DNA of 64,000 bases from Owenweeksia sp964619125 (GCA_964619125.1 CAZUCA010000010.1:1-64000), one strand, 5' to 3'; counted from the stretch's first letter, positions 35,239-45,499 are shown. The notes: generated by a model not told the origin, from the sequence alone. Translations and numbers: made by a program.

Positions 35239-38200
35239 ATGAAACATGCTCTACTCTCTTTAAATGGAAAGAGCCTCGGCCCTTCGCGTCTCGCGATATT
35301 CCTGTTGGCCTTTCTTTCCTTCAACCAGTTGGCATTTGCCCAACCGGTTGTAAGCCTTAACTCCAGCACTGACGTAAGCTGCTTTGGTGGCAATGATGGT
35401 GCTATAGATATTAATGTATCCGGTGGCATCAGCCCCTATACATTTTATTGGAGCAACGGCGACAACAGCCAGAATATCAGCGGTCTCGACACCGGTAGCT
35501 ATTCAGTAGTGGTAGTAGACGCCAACCTTGATTCAGCCAACCTCAGTGGCGTGGTTATTAGCCAGCCTGACGAGTTAGCTGTAGTATATAATGTAAGTAA
35601 TGTTAGCTGTTACGGCGATGCCAACGGTGCCGTAAACCTGACGGTAAGTGGCGGTACCGCTCCTTATACATATATATGGAGTAGCGGTGAAACCACCCAA
35701 AACATCAGCGGAAAGTCATCAGGCTTTTTCAGCGTAACCGTTACCGACTCGGCCGGCTGTACTAAATTCATTTCCTCCATTGTAGTACTGGAACCTTCTG
35801 AACTTAAGCTGCAAAGTCAGATCAACACTCATGTGAGTTGTTTTGGCGGCAATGACGGTGAAACAGAAGTTCAACTGACCGGGGGATTACTCCCTTATAC
35901 CTATTTATGGGATGACGGTAGTACTGCCAATACGCGCAGCAACCTCACCGCCGGTACCTACACCCTTACCGCCACCGACCAAAATTCATGTACTACGGTG
36001 GTAAACGTTACTATTAATGAGCCGGCTGCTCCCCTGAGCGCCGTGGTTGATATTACCAACACCACCTGCGTATCAAGCAGCGATGGCCAGATTGACCTGA
36101 CCGTTAGCGGTGGTACTGCTCCTTACAGCTACCTGTGGAATACCGGCGATACTACTGAAGATCTTACAGTACCTACCGGGAGCTACTCGGTAACCATTAC
36201 CGATGGCAATGGCTGTACCCTGCTGGAAAACGCGGTGGTAAGCAATGACGATACCATCCCGCCGGTAGCCGCCTGTCGCACCATACCTTTGATTCTCGAC
36301 GCCAGTGGCAATGCCAGCATTACGGCCATCGACCTCGACTATGGTTCTACCGACAACTGTGCTATCGACACTATTATATTGAGTAACTACAATTTTGGTT
36401 GCGCTGACCTGGGCCTTACCCCGGTTGATCTCTATGTGATTGATGAAAATGGCAACAGCGATACCTGCACGGGCAATGTAAATGTTTTTGACACCATTGC
36501 CCCTACTCTTAACACCATCAACATCACTGCTTATCTTGACGCCAGTGGCCAGGCCACTATCAGTGCCGCTGATGTTGACGCCGGTACTCTTGATGCCTGT
36601 GGTCTCGACACCATATATATTAGCCGCAACCAGTTTTTCTGTGGTGACATCGGTGTTCAAAACCTAATGTTTACCGCTGCCGACGTAAATGGAAACAGCC
36701 GGTCAACCAGCATTACAGTGACCGTGGCCGATACCATTTCGCCTGATGTAATCACTCAGGACATCAGCCTTTACCTGGCTGCCGATGGCACCGCCAGCAT
36801 TTCTGCCGCCGATATCGACAATGGCTCAAGCGACGCTTGTGGTATCGATACCCTGGTTCTGAGCCAATACAACTTTGACTGTGCGGTAGTAGGCATCCAA
36901 ATGGTGAGCCTGTCAGTAACTGACCTTGAAGGCAATGTAGGAACAGCCACCGCCAGCGTAACCGTTATTGACACTATTTCGCCAGCACTCAGTGCCAGCG
37001 GCAAAACGGTTTACCTCGATGCCACTGGATCGGTAAGCATCAATGCTGCTGACCTGGTTAACGCTGCCTCTGACTCCTGTGGTATTGATACTATTACGCT
37101 CAGTACTTACAACTTCAGCTGCGCCGAAGTGGGTGCTAACCCTGTAACCGTAAGCGCCATCGACAATAATGGCAACACCACTACGGTATCGGTTAGCGTA
37201 ACTGTATCTGACACCAACAAACCAGATGTAATTGCCCGTGATATTAATGCTTACCTCGATGCGGCCGGCCAGGTATCTATTACCGTAGCCGACATTGACA
37301 GCGCCACTACTGCTGTTTGTGGTATGGACACTATTTTGCTCAACAAATACAACTTTAGTTGTGCTGACACCGGTGTAAATATGGTAATGCTGATTGCCGT
37401 AAGCAACAACGGTGTTTTCAACTCTGATACCGCCCTGGTAACTGTTATTGATACGATCAGCGGTAATCTTACCACCCAAAATCAGACTATTTACCTCGAT
37501 GCAGCCGGACAGGCCTCTGTTACCGCTGCTGACCTTAGCAATAGCAGTTCTGATGCCTGTGGTATTGATACCACTACCCTGTCAAAATATGACTTCAGCT
37601 GTGCTGATGCCGGTGCTAACACCGTAATGGTTACCCTGCTTGACATCCATGGCAACAGCCGTTCGGCCAGCGCCACCGTTACAGTAGTGGATACCATCAA
37701 GCCAGTGGTAAGCACCATTGATATTACGCTTAACCTCGACGCCAGCGGAAACGCTTCGATTGTAGCTACCGATGTTATGGCTGCCAATAGCGACAACTGC
37801 GCCGTTGACACCCTGATCCTCGATCGCTACAACTTCGTTTGTGCAGATGCCGGGGTTCAGGTTGTTACTCTGCAGGCTATCGATGCTGCTGGTAACTCTG
37901 CCTCAGCCACTGCCCAGGTTACGGTAGTAGACACCACCGACCCGGTGATCACCAGCGCTCCCTTCGACGCCTACCTTGACGCCAACGGTGCCGTTAGTAT
38001 TACCGCAGCAGATGTTACTGCTACCCTTAGTGATGCCTGTGGCACACCAGCAGTAGCTATTGACATCAGCAACTTCGACTGTACTAACCTCGGTGCCAAC
38101 ACCGTAACCCTTACGGCTACTGACGCCTCCGGTAATATAGCTACCGCCACTGCAACCGTTACGGTTTACGATACTATCAGCCCAGCGCTTAGCGTGGCCA

Positions 38201-41049
38201 ACGTTGACCTCTACCTCGATACTGCCGCCACCATGTCGTTGCGCGATGTGAATCCTGTACTCTACCTGTTCGAAGCTTGTAGCCTTGATAGCGTGTACTT
38301 GAGCCGTGAAAATTTCGGCTGTGCCGACCTTGGTGCCACCAAAATTGGTGTGACTGCTGTAGACGCCGAAGGTAACCTGCGCAGCGACAGCCTTATTGTT
38401 AATGTAATTGACACTACCGGTCCATCATTGACCAGTAATAACCTCACCGTTTACCTCGACAACAGTGGCAACACTTCTATTACGGCTGCCCAGGTAAACA
38501 CTATGGCCTCAGATGTATGTGGCATTGACACCCTCTACCTGGACCGCTATACCTTTAGCTGTACTGAAGTAGGTGCCAATACTGTAACTCTTACCGCTGT
38601 TGACGTTAATGGTCAGTCAACTACGGTACTTACTACCGTAACGGTGGCTGACACCATCCTGCCGGTGGTAAATGCCCAGAATGTTACTATTTACAGTGAT
38701 GCCAATGGTATTGCCACTATTAGTCCCGCCGATATCGATAACGGTAGCTATGACGGCAACTGCTCGTCTTCGGTTCTTACCCTGAGCGATAGCATTTTTG
38801 ATTGCTCTGAACTGGGTCTGAACCTGGAAACCCTTACCATCACCGATGCTGGTGGCAACAGTCGTACGGTTGATTTCTTTATTACCGTAATTGATACCAT
38901 CAAGCCAACCCTGGCACTTAAGAATATTACCGTGATGCTGAACCAGGCGGGAACAGCCAGTATCAGTGCTAACCAGCTCGACAGTTCCAGCTCTGATAAC
39001 TGTTCTAACCTGCTTTCATTCAGTGCCAGCAAAACCAGCTTCAACTGTAATGACCTTGGCGCCAATGTAATTAGCGTTTATGCTGAAGATGCCAAAATGA
39101 ACAGTGCAACAGCCACAGCAGTGGTAACTGTAATTGACGGCAGCAACCCTACGGTAGCTACCCGCAACATCAATGCTTACTTAGATGCCAATGGTAGCGT
39201 AACTGCCCTGGCTACTGACGTAAATAACGGCAGCTTCGATAACTGTGGCCTTGATAGCCTCTGGCTGAGCCGCAGCGTATTCAGCGCCAGCGACCTTGGT
39301 CCTAACAATGCCACTCTGTATGTTCAGGATCCGGCTGGAAATGTGGCTTTTGGTTCGGCCGTAATCACCGTGATTGACACCGTGAAACCACAAATTGCCA
39401 ACCAAAACCTGGATCTTTATCTGGATGCCAGCGGACAGGCTAACTTCACCAGTGCCAGCTATAATCTCAATGTAACTGATAACCACAGTGTTGCTTCACT
39501 TAGTACTGCCAATGCAGTATATGACTGCTCACAGCGCGGTATTAATACCGTAAGTGTAACGGCAACAGACCCAAGTGGCAACAGCCGCGTGGCCACCCTT
39601 ACCATAAATGTAATTGACACCCTGGCTCCCAGCCTGCAGCTAAACAGTGCTACTGTGTATCTGGACGCTAATGGCAATGCCAGCCTGAGTGTAGCCGACG
39701 TTGATGCCGGCAGCAGTGACAATTGTGGGATGCAAAGTATCACCCTCAATCGCAGCAGCTTTAGCTGTGCTGACCTGGGTAGCAATATGGTAATGGTTAG
39801 CGCCATGGATGCCGACTCAAATATGGTAAGCGACAGTGTTATGGTTACCGTAATTGATAATATCGCACCAAGCCTGAGCTCAGTACCTGCCAATATCACC
39901 ACCGGATCAGATGCGGGCAGCTGTGGTGCGGTAGTAAACTTTGTGATGCCTGCTACCAGTGATAACTGCAGCAATGCCAACCTCACCAGTACTCACCAGC
40001 CTGGCGATCTCTTCCCGGTAGGAAGCACCCGCGTGATTTTCACCACTCAGGATGCCGCCGGAAACACTGATACTGCCGGATTTAACGTAACTGTAATTGA
40101 TGATCAGGCTCCGCAAATCATAAGCATGCCTCTTACTGATACCGTGGGTCAGTGTAATGCCCTTTACAGCTTTAGCATGCCCCTGGCCAGCGATAATTGC
40201 TCCAATGCCAGCGTTACCCAAATCAGTGGTTTACCCAGTGGTGGTTTCTATCCCATCGGTACCACTACCAACAGCTTCCGCATCAGCGATAGCAACGGTA
40301 ACGACACCATCGTTAGCTTTGATGTGGTGGTAATGCCAGCCAGTCAGCCCAACCTGCCCCAGGAGCTCAACCTCTGTGCAAATGAGGCCCCGGTTGATTT
40401 CACCCTCGGACAGGCCATCAACTGGAGTGGCAAGGGTATCCAGAATGCCAGCAGCTTTAACCCTGCTCTTGCCGGTACCGGTCGCCATGTACTTAACTAT
40501 ACCTACTTTGATGAGTACGGTTGTATGACCAACGGTAGTATTTCTATCACTGTGTCACCGATACCGGTTGAACCGGTAATCAGCCGCAGTGGTGCCAACA
40601 CCCTTACCACCGGAGCCTATGACACTTATCAATGGTACCGTGATGGTATTGCCATCACCGGGGCCAACAGCCAGAGTTACAGCTACACCATTGGTGGTAA
40701 CTACCAGGTAATGGTAAGCAACACTGCTGCCTGTGAAAACCACAGCAAGGGTTATGTAGTAGGATCAGCTAATGGAGGTATCGGTATTGAAGAAAACCTG
40801 CTTGGTGAACTAAGCCTCTACCCCAACCCGACCAATGGGGTGCTTACGATCGACCTCAACAACCTTATGAAGAAGGAATTGCAGGTGAGCCTGTACAATA
40901 TCAGTGGTAAGAAACTGATGTCAGTTTCGGACTTCACCGAGGCCGATGGCAAAATGATAATCAACCTAAACCAATTACCTAAGGCTACTTACGTGCTCCG
41001 CATTCAGTCGGAAGACCAGGTTGTAGTTCGTCAGGTAGTACTTTATTAA
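35239..41049 (+). CDS. Giant SprB-repeat / HYR-like adhesin with T9SS type A domain
   Basis: I start at ATG 35239 (1,936 residues) rather than a TTG three codons earlier. After the signal peptide (to FAQP, about residue 35) come four SprB repeats ('VSCFGGNDGAIDINVSGG.SPYTYxWSNG.TTxxISGL'). Then come 15 tandem repeats of about 80 residues, two HYR domains (DNIAPSLSSVPANIT; DDQAPQIISMP), an Ig-like segment with YQWYRDG, and a C-terminal LSLYPNPTNGVLTIDL domain for T9SS export. SprB is the mobile gliding adhesin of Flavobacterium; this protein shares only its repeats. A surface adhesin is inferred. An OmpA-family gene follows after 24 bases. Confidence 0.85.
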   Translation: MKHALLSLNGKSLGPSRLAIFLLAFLSFNQLAFAQPVVSLNSSTDVSCFGGNDGAIDINVSGGISPYTFYWSNGDNSQNISGLDTGSYSVVVVDANLDSANLSGVVISQPDELAVVYNVSNVSCYGDANGAVNLTVSGGTAPYTYIWSSGETTQNISGKSSGFFSVTVTDSAGCTKFISSIVVLEPSELKLQSQINTHVSCFGGNDGETEVQLTGGLLPYTYLWDDGSTANTRSNLTAGTYTLTATDQNSCTTVVNVTINEPAAPLSAVVDITNTTCVSSSDGQIDLTVSGGTAPYSYLWNTGDTTEDLTVPTGSYSVTITDGNGCTLLENAVVSNDDTIPPVAACRTIPLILDASGNASITAIDLDYGSTDNCAIDTIILSNYNFGCADLGLTPVDLYVIDENGNSDTCTGNVNVFDTIAPTLNTINITAYLDASGQATISAADVDAGTLDACGLDTIYISRNQFFCGDIGVQNLMFTAADVNGNSRSTSITVTVADTISPDVITQDISLYLAADGTASISAADIDNGSSDACGIDTLVLSQYNFDCAVVGIQMVSLSVTDLEGNVGTATASVTVIDTISPALSASGKTVYLDATGSVSINAADLVNAASDSCGIDTITLSTYNFSCAEVGANPVTVSAIDNNGNTTTVSVSVTVSDTNKPDVIARDINAYLDAAGQVSITVADIDSATTAVCGMDTILLNKYNFSCADTGVNMVMLIAVSNNGVFNSDTALVTVIDTISGNLTTQNQTIYLDAAGQASVTAADLSNSSSDACGIDTTTLSKYDFSCADAGANTVMVTLLDIHGNSRSASATVTVVDTIKPVVSTIDITLNLDASGNASIVATDVMAANSDNCAVDTLILDRYNFVCADAGVQVVTLQAIDAAGNSASATAQVTVVDTTDPVITSAPFDAYLDANGAVSITAADVTATLSDACGTPAVAIDISNFDCTNLGANTVTLTATDASGNIATATATVTVYDTISPALSVANVDLYLDTAATMSLRDVNPVLYLFEACSLDSVYLSRENFGCADLGATKIGVTAVDAEGNLRSDSLIVNVIDTTGPSLTSNNLTVYLDNSGNTSITAAQVNTMASDVCGIDTLYLDRYTFSCTEVGANTVTLTAVDVNGQSTTVLTTVTVADTILPVVNAQNVTIYSDANGIATISPADIDNGSYDGNCSSSVLTLSDSIFDCSELGLNLETLTITDAGGNSRTVDFFITVIDTIKPTLALKNITVMLNQAGTASISANQLDSSSSDNCSNLLSFSASKTSFNCNDLGANVISVYAEDAKMNSATATAVVTVIDGSNPTVATRNINAYLDANGSVTALATDVNNGSFDNCGLDSLWLSRSVFSASDLGPNNATLYVQDPAGNVAFGSAVITVIDTVKPQIANQNLDLYLDASGQANFTSASYNLNVTDNHSVASLSTANAVYDCSQRGINTVSVTATDPSGNSRVATLTINVIDTLAPSLQLNSATVYLDANGNASLSVADVDAGSSDNCGMQSITLNRSSFSCADLGSNMVMVSAMDADSNMVSDSVMVTVIDNIAPSLSSVPANITTGSDAGSCGAVVNFVMPATSDNCSNANLTSTHQPGDLFPVGSTRVIFTTQDAAGNTDTAGFNVTVIDDQAPQIISMPLTDTVGQCNALYSFSMPLASDNCSNASVTQISGLPSGGFYPIGTTTNSFRISDSNGNDTIVSFDVVVMPASQPNLPQELNLCANEAPVDFTLGQAINWSGKGIQNASSFNPALAGTGRHVLNYTYFDEYGCMTNGSISITVSPIPVEPVISRSGANTLTTGAYDTYQWYRDGIAITGANSQSYSYTIGGNYQVMVSNTAACENHSKGYVVGSANGGIGIEENLLGELSLYPNPTNGVLTIDLNNLMKKELQVSLYNISGKKLMSVSDFTEADGKMIINLNQLPKATYVLRIQSEDQVVVRQVVLY
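36250..39855 (+). repeat. Fifteen in-frame 240-bp tandem repeats
   Basis: Within the adhesin gene, units begin with 'DTI.P' and continue 'IxxYLDAxGxASITAADVDxxSxDxCGIDTxxLSxYNFxCADxGxNxVxLxAxDxxGNxxTATVTV'. Fifteen units span about 3.6 kb, mean length 80 codons. Each unit normally has two Cys in fixed places (xCGID and FxCAD), suggesting one disulfide per module. Units 8-9 and 12-14 are the most diverged, and unit 13 lacks the second Cys (FSASDLG). Confidence 0.85.
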
Positions 41050-41073
41050 GCTATAACCTAATCCCTAAACGTC

Positions 41074-42543
41074 ATGAAAATATTTAAAAACACCATTCTG
41101 ATTCTCCTGGCGGTATTCATCACCCCGGCAGACCTGATAGCTCAGGAAGTGAGTAAAAGTGATAAGGAGGAAGCTCCCAAAGCTGAAGTTAAAGAAGAAG
41201 CTAAAAAGAGCAACAAAAACGAAAGTCCTTTCAATCAGTTCAGTGCCGGCTTGCGCGCCCTGCATCTTTACGATGTGCCTTTTTATCGCTTTGACACCGA
41301 ACTCAATCGCGACATGAAGGGCCTCAACGGTGAGAACACATCTTTTGATCTGGGTCTGGATTTTTATTATGAATATCAGATCAACCCCCTTATAGGCTTT
41401 CAGGCAGGGTTCAGAGTTGGATCTCTAACTGGTGCTAATGAGGTGGAATACTATAAAAATTCATTTCAGGAGCTCAACCTGGATATGGTGTTGATCTTAA
41501 GTAATCTCTCCGCCCGCCTCGATCGCTTACCGGTAAACGTTTACGCCAAAGTTGGTCTTGGTTCAGGCTGGTATGAAGCCTCCCGTTATCTCCACAGTGA
41601 CCATAGCCTCAATAGCCAGCGTGAGCGCAACTTCTTTGATGGCCGTGTTGGAGCAGGTTTGCAGTATAAAATCAGCAACAACCTCAGGCTGGAATTAGAG
41701 GCTGCTTATAATGCCGTGTATGATGATGGCTTTGATGGCTATAAGACCGGTAGCGGCAGCAATCCCTTTATCTCAACCGGTATCGGGGTAGCCTACACAT
41801 TTGGTGATAAGGATAAAGATCCGATGCATTCAATCAGTATGCTGGCCCCTCCCTACAGCAATGGCGTATTTGATATCGCCGCTGCCAAAAAGGATGAGGC
41901 TGCTGACGACAGCAAAAAGGATCAGCAGGTTGTAATAAATGATGCCAATAATGATATGACTGCAGTGGCTTCGAGCCTGAAAACTTTGAGCGAGGAACTT
42001 GCCGCTATGAAGGCCCAGCTTGAAGAACAGCAAGCCCTGGTTGCTGCCCAACAGGCGAAAATCGACGAGCAGGCCAAGCGCATCGAAGAGCTCACTGCCG
42101 AAAACGGTGAATACCTCGCCAGCAAGGAGGAGTCAGCAGAAGAGATGCCTGAGGTCGAAAGCAAGGAAGAGGAGGTTAAGCCGGAGGGTGTAACCTATTG
42201 GAATGCTGCCCGCAGCGAAGTAGAAGTTTTCTTTGGTTTTGACTCTGACGAGCTGACCCCCGAAACGCAGTTGGTGCTCCAGGAAGCCCTGGGAAATTCG
42301 GCCCAACAAATTTCCCTGATCGGCTATGCTTCACCTGAAGGAAACCCTGGCTATAACGACCGCCTCAAAAGAAGAAGGGTAGATATGGTAAAAGACTACC
42401 TGATCTTTGTTCTGGGCATTGATTCCGATAACATTGTAGAAACCAGCGCTGGCGATGTAGTTGATCTTGGTGATAACAACCACCTCAATCGCAAGGTAAT
42501 GGTGAAATTTGAAAAACTCAGTGAGGTAGCCGCCGGCAATTAA
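41074..42543 (+). CDS. OmpA-family protein with barrel and coiled coil
   Basis: The 489-residue protein has a signal peptide (to about IAQE, residue 25), then a short charged linker. An outer-membrane barrel domain follows (about 45-255; GLRALHLYDVPFYRF ... GIGVAYTFGDK). A heptad-rich coiled coil (about 295-350, AAMKAQLEEQQALVAAQQAK) and a C-terminal OmpA domain (about 375-485) complete it. The OmpA domain keeps FFGFDSDELTPE, ISLIGYASPEG and the NRKVMVKF end but has DNNHLNRK where NxxLSxxRA is usual. It should link the outer membrane to peptidoglycan. It lies just after the adhesin gene and may help display it. Confidence 0.8.
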   Translation: MKIFKNTILILLAVFITPADLIAQEVSKSDKEEAPKAEVKEEAKKSNKNESPFNQFSAGLRALHLYDVPFYRFDTELNRDMKGLNGENTSFDLGLDFYYEYQINPLIGFQAGFRVGSLTGANEVEYYKNSFQELNLDMVLILSNLSARLDRLPVNVYAKVGLGSGWYEASRYLHSDHSLNSQRERNFFDGRVGAGLQYKISNNLRLELEAAYNAVYDDGFDGYKTGSGSNPFISTGIGVAYTFGDKDKDPMHSISMLAPPYSNGVFDIAAAKKDEAADDSKKDQQVVINDANNDMTAVASSLKTLSEELAAMKAQLEEQQALVAAQQAKIDEQAKRIEELTAENGEYLASKEESAEEMPEVESKEEEVKPEGVTYWNAARSEVEVFFGFDSDELTPETQLVLQEALGNSAQQISLIGYASPEGNPGYNDRLKRRRVDMVKDYLIFVLGIDSDNIVETSAGDVVDLGDNNHLNRKVMVKFEKLSEVAAGN

Positions 42544-42562
42544 GCCCGGAACCTTCTAAAAT

Positions 42563-42598
42563 AAAAAAGCCGGTAGCAAGATTGTTACCGGCTTTTTT
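42563..42598 (+). terminator. Intrinsic terminator after the OmpA gene
   Basis: AAAAAAGCCGGTA and TACCGGCTTTTTT form a perfect 13-bp stem around a 10-base loop, 20 bases after the OmpA stop. Symmetrical A and T tracts would let it work in both directions. Confidence 0.9.
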
Positions 42599-42711
42599 AT
42601 TGATAGCAATTGACCCCCAGCTGATTCAAAGCTGAAATTTGGAAGATAAATTTCACAAAATGGCACTATATTGCCCTTCTAAGCCACAGTAATTCGTCGT
42701 TCTCCCCGCGC

Positions 42712-44313
42712 ATGAAATACCAGTACCTTTTATTATTGACAGTTGTATTCTGTTTTAGTACCAGGGCACAATCTCTCCAGCAAACCCTTGACTCACTAAA
42801 CACCGAACTTGGCAACAGTGGTTCCGATAGCAACCGGGTGAAAATCCTCAATAATTTGTCTTTTTACAATCGTCAGTCCCAGCCTGAAAGGGGCGTGGAA
42901 TTGGGTAAGGAAGCGCTTGAACTGGCTAACAAAATCAACTGGCCCAAAGGCAAAGCCCAGGCACTGGCCATGGTGGGGATAAATTATGAGGCGCTGGGAA
43001 ACTATGAATTGGCACTGGAGTTTGAAACTAAATCGCTGCAGTTAAACCGTTCCTTGGGCCGCAGATCCTCCGAAGCCTCAATGCTTGCCAATATTAGTCT
43101 CATTTACCTCCACCAGTCAGATTATAGCCAGGCCCTTAAGTATGCCCTGCAGTCCAAGTCCCTTCAGGAGAACATAGGAAACAGGAAAAATCTGGCCATA
43201 GTGAACGAAAATATCGGGGTTATCTTTTTTCGCCTGAAAAATTATGAGAAGACCCGCGAATATTACCAGAAAGCAAGTGAAATCTATGCCGAACTGGATG
43301 AACCTATATCGCTGGCCCGCAGCAAGGCCAACCTCGGTTTGCTTTACTACGATCTCGGCGATTATGAAAAAGCAGAACAATATTATCTCGAATCGCTGGC
43401 TACCAACAAAAAGTTGGGCGTTAAGCAATCGCTGTTGATCAATTACATGAACCTGGGAAACGTAAAAAGTAAACTCGGCAATTATGACGAAGCCCTTACT
43501 TATTACCAGGACGCCCTGGAACTCAGCGAGGAATTAAATAATAAACGGACTACTGCAACTACTTTCGGCAATATCGGTGACTTGTACCTTGAAATGGCCA
43601 GGCCCATGCCGGAGCAGTCAAAAGAGCGCCGGGCCAGGCTGGCTCAGGCCAGCGACTATCTCGAACGCTCTATCGCCATGTGCCGGGAGCTGAACTTTTA
43701 TGATCCGATGATCGAGTATTACCGTTCCTTATCTGAGGTATCAAACCTGCAAAACGATTTTGAAACGGCCCTTTCCCATTTTAAATCCTATACTGAAATC
43801 AGGGATTCAATCCGCTCCGCCGAAAAGGGACAGGAACTTAGTCTGATGGAGAGTCGTCATGAACTGGAAATACGCGATAAGAACATCACCCTGAAAGACA
43901 ACCAAATACAAATACAAAAACTGGCCCTGTCCAAACAGCGTTCAGAACTTGCCCTTTATGTTGCCGGACTGATAGTACTGATACTCCTCCTGGTAATAAT
44001 TCTCCGAAAATGGCTATACACCAGTCAGTCCAACCGCGAACTTTCTGAAAAAAATAAAGCTCAATTAGCACTTATCGAAAGTCAGTTAAAAGACATTAAA
44101 GCAAGGTCAAAAATTCTCAATGAAATTGCTTATATGCAGGCACATGATGTACGCGGGCCGCTTAGTACCATCCTGGGTTTAGTACAACTCATCAATCACA
44201 AGGATCCAGGCGATCCCTTTAATAAATTTGTGCTTGAAAACCTTGAAACCGTTACCAAGGAGCTGGATCAGGCGGTAAGAGAGGTCATTCAGAAAAAGGA
44301 GGAACTGCCCTGA
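42712..44313 (+). CDS. TPR sensor with histidine-kinase dimerisation helix only
   Basis: The 533-residue protein has a signal peptide (to about RAQS), about seven TPR units in the periplasm (residues 45-370), and one membrane helix (LALYVAGLIVLILLLVIIL, about 412-430). The cytoplasmic part ends with MQAHDVRGPLSTILGLVQL, a clear H-box (His478) and DHp helix pair. The protein stops about 55 residues later: the N, G1 and G2 boxes of the ATPase domain are missing. The gene is complete at the stop codon, so this is a real DHp-only form. It could be phosphorylated by, or dimerise with, another kinase. Confidence 0.8.
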   Translation: MKYQYLLLLTVVFCFSTRAQSLQQTLDSLNTELGNSGSDSNRVKILNNLSFYNRQSQPERGVELGKEALELANKINWPKGKAQALAMVGINYEALGNYELALEFETKSLQLNRSLGRRSSEASMLANISLIYLHQSDYSQALKYALQSKSLQENIGNRKNLAIVNENIGVIFFRLKNYEKTREYYQKASEIYAELDEPISLARSKANLGLLYYDLGDYEKAEQYYLESLATNKKLGVKQSLLINYMNLGNVKSKLGNYDEALTYYQDALELSEELNNKRTTATTFGNIGDLYLEMARPMPEQSKERRARLAQASDYLERSIAMCRELNFYDPMIEYYRSLSEVSNLQNDFETALSHFKSYTEIRDSIRSAEKGQELSLMESRHELEIRDKNITLKDNQIQIQKLALSKQRSELALYVAGLIVLILLLVIILRKWLYTSQSNRELSEKNKAQLALIESQLKDIKARSKILNEIAYMQAHDVRGPLSTILGLVQLINHKDPGDPFNKFVLENLETVTKELDQAVREVIQKKEELP

Positions 44314-44589
44314 TGCCAGCATCCCCTCCGGCCTGAATTTCTGAATACCCCCTTCAAACAGTGCTCTTTTTTTTTCGCACTTAAAAAAGTTATTTTTTTA
44401 GGCTTTTTATCATAAATTTTCTGGGTGTTAATATTCAGCAATTGAGCATAAGTTTACTACTCTCAAAAGGGGTATACAGCATCTCGAAAATAGGTAAGGA
44501 CGCTCCGCCGATAAACTGTTATCTCTAGCGAATATTGCTCCTCTTCCCTACTCCAGGTCCGGACTGCTGAAGCCTCGATTTTAATTTCG
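44314..44589. other. Intergenic region between the TPR sensor and the ric promoter
   Basis: No gene is supported. Long T-rich runs (44,367-44,410) may end transcription of the sensor gene, but the accompanying stem (GTGC/GCAC) is too short to call. Confidence 0.4.
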
Positions 44590-44627
44590 GACAAATTTGT
44601 CGGAAATAAAAATCTGCTCTATCTTTG
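44590..44627 (+). promoter_or_regulatory. ric promoter with palindromic operator over the -33 box
   Basis: TATCTTTG (44,620-44,627) is an exact TAnnTTTG -7 element. TTTG (44,596-44,599) is a -33 box at 20-bp spacing. The -33 box lies inside the perfect 12-bp palindrome GACAAATTTGTC (44,590-44,601). A protein bound there would block polymerase, so repression lifted by nitric oxide is a reasonable model given the gene product. Confidence 0.6.
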
Positions 44628-44714
44628 TCCGGTCTTTAGGAAGGTAGCCAAAGCTGCAAAGCCTTCCTATGACCGCATAAAGCTCAGCGCTGCTTGAGCT
44701 GAACCTCAATAAAG

Positions 44715-44726
44715 GACAATTTTGTC
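44715..44726 (+). promoter_or_regulatory. Second GACAAnnTTGTC site in the ric leader
   Basis: GACAATTTTGTC, one base different from the palindrome at the -33 box, lies 28 bases before the ric start codon. The identical 12-mer occurs upstream of the nos operon (57,907-57,918). Confidence 0.5.
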
Positions 44727-44753
44727 TGATTAATTTGAATTGATTCTTTTACT

Positions 44754-45488
44754 ATGGAAACCTTAGAGGAAAAAGCAATCGGCGAACTGGTGGCCGCCAA
44801 TTACCGCACTGCCACCGTATTCAAAAAACATAAAATTGATTTTTGCTGCCAAGGTGGGCGCACTATCAGTGAAGCCTGCCAGAAGAAGGGTATCAGCATC
44901 TGGCCTCTTCTCCGCGAGTTGGAGGAGGTAATGCAGGAGCAGGGTCAGAAGGATATTGACTATCAAAACTGGCCCCTGGATTTACTAAGCGATTATATCG
45001 AGAAAAAGCACCATCGCTATGTAGAAAGCCGCATTCCCGAAATAAAGGGTTTTCTCGACAAGCTTTGCCGGGTACACGGTGAGCGCCACCCCGAACTATT
45101 TAAGATAAACGGGCACTTTACCGCCTCAGCTGCCGCCCTTAGCCAGCATATGAAAAAGGAAGAACTGGTGCTGTTTCCCTATGTACGCAAGATGGTACAA
45201 ACCCGGGCCCGGGGTGAGGTGCTTCCTGCACCTCAATTTGGCCGGGTAGCCAATCCTATTGCCAGCATGATGGAGGAACACGACAACGAGGGCGAGCGCT
45301 TCCGGGAAATTGCCGAACTCAGCAATGACTACAATCCTCCCGCTGATGCCTGTAACACCTACCGCGTTTGTTTTGCCTTATTAAAGGAATTTGAAGATGA
45401 CCTCCATCTGCATATTCACCTCGAAAACAACATCCTTTTTCCCAAGGCTAAAGGGATGGAGTCCGAATTGATAGCAGAGACTGCCTAA
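44754..45488 (+). CDS. ric: Iron-sulfur cluster repair di-iron protein (RIC / ScdA / YtfE)
   Basis: The 244-residue soluble protein has an N-terminal ScdA_N domain with IDFCCQGG (Cys31-Cys32). A hemerythrin-like four-helix domain follows (about 80-235) with the di-iron ligands H..H in HHRYVESRIPEIKGFL, HMKKEE, MMEEHDNEG and HIHLENNILFP. RIC proteins repair or protect Fe-S clusters damaged by nitric oxide and oxidants, and are commonly induced by NO. It is monocistronic with its own promoter and a strong terminator. The setting among denitrification genes fits NO defence. Confidence 0.95.
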   Translation: METLEEKAIGELVAANYRTATVFKKHKIDFCCQGGRTISEACQKKGISIWPLLRELEEVMQEQGQKDIDYQNWPLDLLSDYIEKKHHRYVESRIPEIKGFLDKLCRVHGERHPELFKINGHFTASAAALSQHMKKEELVLFPYVRKMVQTRARGEVLPAPQFGRVANPIASMMEEHDNEGERFREIAELSNDYNPPADACNTYRVCFALLKEFEDDLHLHIHLENNILFPKAKGMESELIAETA

Positions 45489-45499
45489 GTCTCAAACCA

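Noticed and set aside
36250..39855. Regular repeats that might suggest a CRISPR array or satellite
   Set aside because: The period is 240 bases, the repeats are in frame, and they encode similar 80-residue modules of one protein.
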